A stretch of DNA of 40,865 nucleotides from Patescibacteria group bacterium UBA1372. GTDB lineage: Bacteria > Patescibacteriota > Microgenomatia > UBA12405. The translations under genes were made by a program, and so were the position numbers. The stretch is from positions 5,192 through 46,056 of the forward strand of contig DBRI01000013.1 of assembly GCA_002306295.1 (NCBI GenBank), given 5' to 3'. Within the stretch, counting starts at the first letter, position 1; each line of letters begins with the position of its first letter. Of the stretch, positions 36,630-40,865 are shown in pieces. The notes beneath the pieces were generated by a model. That model saw only the letters and a list, made by a program, of their open reading frames with translations. It had not been told where the DNA came from and searched no databases.

Positions 36630-36660
36630 TTTTATACTTATTTTGATGTTATATTATGTA

Positions 36661-37719
36661 ATGGATTTAATAATATTTTTTGTAGCTTTGTCGGTATTGG
36701 TGTTTTTTCATGAATTGGGGCATTTTGTGATGGCCAGAAAAACGGGGGTAAGGGTAGATGAATTTGGAATAGGTATGCCACCAAGATTGTTTGGTAAAAA
36801 AGTGGGTGAAACGATTTACTCAGTAAATGCTCTACCTATTGGTGGATTTTGTAAATTGTATGGCGAAGACTCAATTGAGGTGAAGAAGAATAAAAACAGA
36901 TCTTTTGCTTATAAAAAACCGTGGCAGAAAAGTTTGATTTTGGTAGGTGGGGTGACAATGAACTTAATATTAGCAATATTGATTTTTACTGGTGTTTATT
37001 ATGTAACCGGAATTCCGAAAGAATTGGGAAAGGTGAAAGTTGAGGAAGTGGTGGAAGGGTCTCCGGCTGATTTGTCTAATTTAAAACAGGGAGATTTGGT
37101 GTTGGAAGTGGGGGGAGAAGAAGTAAAAACGAGTGAAGAACTAGTAGAAAAAGCGGCGATGTACAAAGGTAGGGAAGTCGAGCTTTTAATAGAAAAACAG
37201 GATGGAAGTAAAGAGGAGGTAATGGTGGCTGTTAGGCAAAACCCACCTGAGGGAGAGGGAAGTATGGGAGTAGTAATAAATAGTATAGAGATGGTTAAGT
37301 TTCCAATATGGCAGGCTTATAAAGGAGTAAGGCAAGGGTTTGAAGAAGCATATTTTTGGGGAAGAGTAATTTTGGATGGATTGGGAAAAATGATTGCCGG
37401 AGTGTTTACCGGGCAGGTGCCAAAGGATGTGGCCGGGCCGGTGGGAATGTATCAGGCAACGGCAAGTGTCAGAAAGGAAAGTGGAATATTGGGAGTGATG
37501 CATTTTTTTGGTGTAATATCGGTAAATTTGGCAGTAGTTAATTTATTACCTTTCCCGGCATTGGATGGAGGAAGATTAGTATTTGTATTGATAGAAAAAA
37601 TAAGTGGCAAGAAAATTAATGAAAAATTTGAAGCAACGGCAAATGCAGTTGGGATGAGTATATTGCTGGGATTACTTTTATTGGTGACAATAGGGGATGT
37701 GATGAGGTTACTGAAGTAG
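36661..37719 (+). CDS. rseP: RseP-like site-2 protease (M50B) with PDZ domain
   Basis: About 352 aa. HELGH at residues 17-21 and FPALDGGRLVF near the end form the zinc site. A PDZ domain lies between (about 120-205, VVEGSPADLSNLKQGDLVLEVGGEEV). Three to four membrane spans. It cleaves membrane-bound regulators or signal-peptide remnants in the bilayer. ATG 36661 has TATATT (36650-36655) 5 nt upstream. The longer frame to 36616 lies inside the hairpin repeat and is rejected. In many bacteria rseP lies in the frr-uppS-cdsA cluster, and here it follows frr. Confidence 0.92.
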   Translation: MDLIIFFVALSVLVFFHELGHFVMARKTGVRVDEFGIGMPPRLFGKKVGETIYSVNALPIGGFCKLYGEDSIEVKKNKNRSFAYKKPWQKSLILVGGVTMNLILAILIFTGVYYVTGIPKELGKVKVEEVVEGSPADLSNLKQGDLVLEVGGEEVKTSEELVEKAAMYKGREVELLIEKQDGSKEEVMVAVRQNPPEGEGSMGVVINSIEMVKFPIWQAYKGVRQGFEEAYFWGRVILDGLGKMIAGVFTGQVPKDVAGPVGMYQATASVRKESGILGVMHFFGVISVNLAVVNLLPFPALDGGRLVFVLIEKISGKKINEKFEATANAVGMSILLGLLLLVTIGDVMRLLK

Positions 37720-37816
37720 TCGTCAATTTTTAATTTAGCAATTTACAATTTTCAAACCCCTCTTTAATTCTCCCCTTGACAGGGGAGAAAAATAAAAAGA
37801 AGAAGAGATTGTTGCC
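37720..37816. terminator. Bidirectional hairpin between convergent genes
   Basis: TTCTCCCC/GGGGAGAA with a 6-nt loop (37768-37789), followed by AAAAATAAAAA. Preceded by AT-rich repeats of the AATTTxxCAATTT kind. On the minus strand the hairpin follows the T-rich tract, so termination is plausible for the rseP side only by position. Confidence 0.5.
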
Positions 37817-39190
37817 TTATTGTGGAGTTAGTTCTAATAGAATAGCCGTGTTGGGTTCCATGTAGATAGTTTCGGTGTAGGTGGTGGTTGGAGGATTGAT
37901 AATTTTTTGGTTAGTAGCACCCATGTAGACAGTAGTTTTAAGAATATAAGGCTGGTTGGCTATGGCTTGGAAAGTAAGGGGAAAGGTTTCAGAGTGAGAG
38001 TTTCTTGGATCATAATTGACTAAAAGAACTTGAGTGGTAGAGCCGTTTTGGGTGGAAAGAGAAGTAACAAAAGAACCATCGCCAATGGTATTTAATCTCT
38101 GGCCTTTTAATTGGTTTAGAAAAGTAAAAGCATGATACCTAGGTTTGGGAGAGGCTCCGTTTTGAGGATGAGTGATAATACCCCAACCGGATGAGGAGGA
38201 AGACCGATTGGTGGGGCCGTCGACTAATTCAAAGGGAAAAAGACGGTGGATTTTACCTGATAGTTGGGTAACTGTAGAAAGAAGATGAACTCCTGAATTT
38301 TTGTTGTCGTACCAAGTGTCAGCCTCTGAATTGTGACCAAACTCGGTGATAATACGTTCTACATTGAAAAATTGGGGATATTTGGTCAGAATTTTATTTA
38401 GATTTTCAATGTTTTGGTTGTATTTGTCTATATTTAGGTCATATTGATGCCAGGAAATAAAGTCGAGGGGTAGATTAAGAGAAGAGCAGTGTTTAAATAA
38501 AGCTTCGATCCAGTTTAAATAAAAATTGGTAGTAGCCGGTCCGCCGATTTTATAGTTTTTGGAAGGAAGAGAATTTTTTATGGCTTGGGCGGTTTGAGAG
38601 TAGAGAGTCAAATAATTTGGATCTTTGCCGTAGTGCCAGCCACCAAATAGATCAGGTTCATTCCAAATTTCATAGTAAATATCGGAAATATTTTTTTCCA
38701 GAGAGTATCTTTTGGCTAAGGCACTGACCAGAGATTGCCATTGTTGCCAATTTGAAGGTTGTCCGGTAACTTGGCCATTACTGGACAGGGAAGTGGGAGT
38801 GTAGGAAATACTAAACATGGGAGTGGCGCCACTAATTAGGATACTATTGACGATTTTATCGAGCTCGGTGAAGTTATGGTTGCCGTCGGGTCTATAAACA
38901 TCGAAATGGTCAAAGATATGATCAATTCTAATTAACTGAAGTTGAAGAGCCCGGGTTTGAGAGATTATGGGTCTAATCATATCAGAGGCTTCTTCACCAC
39001 CCTGGGCTATATTTTGCCAGAGCGTTTGGGATAGATTGCCAAAAGTAGTGGATAAATCGACGGTAATATTGGCTGGTTTGAAAAAGGCGGATTTGCGTAA
39101 ATCAACGATAGTTTTTACGGCAAGAATAGTGATAGGGAGAAGAAGAATAAGGAGTAGAGTTTTGTTAAAATTGGTTTTTGTTTTGGTCAC
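37817..39190 (-). CDS. GH39-like glycoside hydrolase, membrane-anchored
   Basis: About 457 aa. N-terminal signal anchor (about 10-30, TLLLILLLPITILAV). A (beta/alpha)8 glycosidase core follows, with acid/base Glu in YEIWNEPDLFGGW and nucleophile Glu in IITEFGHNS, the clan GH-A pattern seen in beta-xylosidases and alpha-iduronidases. The C-terminal beta domain is LLVNYDPRNS to TAILLELTP. It should hydrolyse a glycan at the cell surface. The start is taken at GTG 39190, 7 nt after TACTAT on the minus strand. A TTG 24 nt upstream is possible. Confidence 0.78.
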   Translation of the reverse strand: MTKTKTNFNKTLLLILLLPITILAVKTIVDLRKSAFFKPANITVDLSTTFGNLSQTLWQNIAQGGEEASDMIRPIISQTRALQLQLIRIDHIFDHFDVYRPDGNHNFTELDKIVNSILISGATPMFSISYTPTSLSSNGQVTGQPSNWQQWQSLVSALAKRYSLEKNISDIYYEIWNEPDLFGGWHYGKDPNYLTLYSQTAQAIKNSLPSKNYKIGGPATTNFYLNWIEALFKHCSSLNLPLDFISWHQYDLNIDKYNQNIENLNKILTKYPQFFNVERIITEFGHNSEADTWYDNKNSGVHLLSTVTQLSGKIHRLFPFELVDGPTNRSSSSSGWGIITHPQNGASPKPRYHAFTFLNQLKGQRLNTIGDGSFVTSLSTQNGSTTQVLLVNYDPRNSHSETFPLTFQAIANQPYILKTTVYMGATNQKIINPPTTTYTETIYMEPNTAILLELTPQ

Positions 39191-39360
39191 TATATAAATA
39201 GTATATGGTTTCAATCTTCAATCTTCAATTTCTAATTATTGGCTAGTGTAATGACTTTAAAAAATATGAACAGATAAGTTTTGATATATTGCAATTAGAA
39301 AATATATTTGGAATACTGAAGTTAAGACTTTAGAATTTTGGCTTTAAAAAATAATTAAAA

Positions 39361-40865
39361 ATGAAATTTAGGTTGGTAGAATTGACAAGAGTAAAGGGGA
39401 TTGCTCAAATTCCTTTGATAATAGGTCTTCTTTTAATGGCGATTGCTATACCAGTGGCTACTAGGTTAAGTCAACAGGAGCAGGATACTAGGGATATGGC
39501 AGCGGTGGCACCTTCTTGCTCAGGAGTTTCAGCTGGTTCTAGTTGTTGTACTGATTGCACTGCAGCGTGTTGTAATAATCAGATGTTTGCTTGTGCAGGA
39601 GGTACTTGGACGATGGTTCAAAGTTGCTCTGCAGGGTGTAAGACAGACAGATCTGGTTGTAATGCTAGTTGTGCTTTTAGATATGTTAATTGTGGTAGTT
39701 GTGGAGGTGGGGGATGTGCACCTAATGAAAAATCTTGTTATGTTCAACTAAATGACTGTAGTTATAAAACTCAGTGTTATCCGTTTAATAGTCAATGTGT
39801 AGCTCCCACTAATACACCAGTACCTGGTGTACCAACTACACCTCCTGTCACTAGTTGCGGGAGTCATGAGAATACTGACGATTGGTGTTCTGATTCTGAT
39901 ACTAAAGCTCATTGTACTAATGGAACTACTTATTATCAAGATTGTCCCTATGGATGTAATAATGGTAGTGGACAGTGTAATGGCGCTCCTCCTGTGGCTA
40001 CGGCGACACCGATGTGTACTCCGGGTACTTTTCAGTGTAGGACAGGCGGAAAGTTGTGGAGGTGTAATGGAGTTGGATCAGCCTATGAATATTATATGGA
40101 TTGTGTTGGTGGATTGTGTAATTCTTCTGGTAGTTATTGTGCAGATGCTGTACAAACTAATACACCTATACCTGTGAAAAAGTATCGTTGTACGATGACA
40201 AATACTTGCGTGGAAGATCCATATGGTAATTTTAGTGGATTGGCTGCTTGCGAAAATATGTGTTTTGCTACGAGTCCAGTACCAACGGCTATACCAACAA
40301 CTGGTTTAGTGTCGGGGAAGTGTACTGAAGCTGATTGGAGTTCTGGTGTTACTAAATGTTCCAGCGACGGTCAGATATATAAGTGTATGAGAGAGACGAG
40401 GACTTCACCTTATATTTATTATTGGTATATGGATAGTAGTTGTTTAGGTTACGGGTGCAATGCAACTACTTTGGCATGTAATCCTTCTCCTACGCCTGGT
40501 GGTACGGGAGGTTTGGGGACTTTATGCACAGAGAGTGATTGGAATAATGATGTTAAAAAATGTGTTGATGGTCAGATATATAAGTGTATGGTGGAAAAGA
40601 GGTCTTCTCCGTGGGTTTACTATTGGTATATGGATAGTAGTTGTTTTGGATATGGATGTAATGCAAGTACTTTAGTGTGTAATCCTTCTCCTACACCTGT
40701 TTTAACAACTAAATGCTGTTGTAGTTCTACAAGTAGCAGCGTATGTAATTGGTATAGTGTACCAGTGACCGGAGGTTGTTCTTCGTTAGCTAGTTTATTG
40801 CGTAATGCCAATGATACAGAATGTAAGACTCCAAAGCCTACTTCTGCTGATGCTACATGTATTTC
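39361..40865 (+). CDS. Large Cys-rich modular surface protein, 5' part (runs off the window)
   Basis: The frame is open from ATG 39361 to the last base (501 codons), without a stop. The N-terminal half-pilin-like segment GIAQIPLIIGLLLMAIAIPVATRLSQQEQDTR has one membrane span and a polar end, perhaps a pilin-like or signal anchor. About 60 Cys follow in modules joined by Thr/Pro linkers (APTNTPVPGVPTTPP, PTAIPTT, NPSPTPGG). Two modules (about residues 322-383 and 386-442) are close copies: CTExDW, GQIYKCM, then YYWYMDSSC and GYGCNA and NPSPTP. It is probably a disulfide-rich, extended cell-surface or adhesion protein. Family not recognised. Confidence 0.7.
   Translation, partial: MKFRLVELTRVKGIAQIPLIIGLLLMAIAIPVATRLSQQEQDTRDMAAVAPSCSGVSAGSSCCTDCTAACCNNQMFACAGGTWTMVQSCSAGCKTDRSGCNASCAFRYVNCGSCGGGGCAPNEKSCYVQLNDCSYKTQCYPFNSQCVAPTNTPVPGVPTTPPVTSCGSHENTDDWCSDSDTKAHCTNGTTYYQDCPYGCNNGSGQCNGAPPVATATPMCTPGTFQCRTGGKLWRCNGVGSAYEYYMDCVGGLCNSSGSYCADAVQTNTPIPVKKYRCTMTNTCVEDPYGNFSGLAACENMCFATSPVPTAIPTTGLVSGKCTEADWSSGVTKCSSDGQIYKCMRETRTSPYIYYWYMDSSCLGYGCNATTLACNPSPTPGGTGGLGTLCTESDWNNDVKKCVDGQIYKCMVEKRSSPWVYYWYMDSSCFGYGCNASTLVCNPSPTPVLTTKCCCSSTSSSVCNWYSVPVTGGCSSLASLLRNANDTECKTPKPTSADATCI

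Noticed and set aside
36616..36660. Upstream start of rseP
   Set aside because: The added residues would be encoded by the hairpin repeat and by the -10 region. The family starts 16 residues before HELGH, which fits 36661.
1..40865. Alternative genetic code with TGA read as Gly (as in Gracilibacteria/SR1)
   Set aside because: TGA ends complete genes such as def, sufB and vapC at their normal lengths.

Overview
The window looks like a chromosomal piece of a Patescibacteria (CPR) genome, most like the Microgenomates branch. This is an inference from gene style, not from a marker tree. The supporting signs are an AT-rich background, compact core genes (EF-Ts of only 152 aa), a minimal two-gene SUF system, many small cysteine-rich and membrane proteins of unknown function, a T4SS-type ATPase, a Wzy/TPR protein, and almost no Shine-Dalgarno sequences. 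TGA is used as an ordinary stop.

Layout. 1-1071: 3' part of a membrane glycosyltransferase. 1072-2514: a GC-rich island with one membrane protein and a long hairpin-rich leader. 2599-3763: two adjacent toxin-antitoxin pairs (Phd/RelE, HigBA-like). 3897-9818: cell-surface block with an LPDTG-anchored protein, GalU, an S41 protease carrying a J-like domain, an ATP-grasp ligase overlapping a C39-like peptidase, and a pseudopilin. 9880-12204: tRNA-Trp, tRNA-Ala, then bL33, a radical SAM protein and an EpmA-like class II synthetase on the minus strand. 12368-14414: SGNH hydrolase, HAD phosphatase, tRNA-Ser, tRNA-Thr and a small Cys protein. 14445-18333: SufC-SufB, tRNA-Thr(UGU) touching a glycosyltransferase, a 155-nt structured intergenic element, an Rrf2 regulator and a DUF1858 protein. 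18325-22996: site-2 protease, bL28, Fmt, peptide deformylase and an O-antigen-ligase-like protein. 23014-28445: MreB-PBP2, a RelE/RHH pair and topoisomerase I. 28442-31551: three small proteins and a large T4SS-like ATPase. 31782-33706: a zinc-finger protein, a second GC-rich island (membrane protein plus lipoprotein) and a membrane protein. 33836-37719: uS2, EF-Ts, a VapBC pair, ribosome recycling factor and RseP. 37817-39190: GH39-like glycosidase. 39361-end: start of a large modular cysteine-rich surface protein.

Three themes cut across the genes. First, more than fifteen genes have a sigma70-like -10 hexamer ending 5-7 nt before the start codon and no Shine-Dalgarno, so leaderless mRNAs seem to be the rule here. 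The two GC-rich islands break it, with strong GGAGG sites. Second, there are dispersed hairpin families in which a conserved cap sits on a stem whose sequence changes from copy to copy but still pairs. One copy lies in frame inside the radical SAM gene. Third, iron-sulfur genes (sufCB, an Rrf2 regulator with three spaced cysteines, DUF1858) sit close together, and a 27-bp inverted repeat lies at the predicted sufC transcription start.
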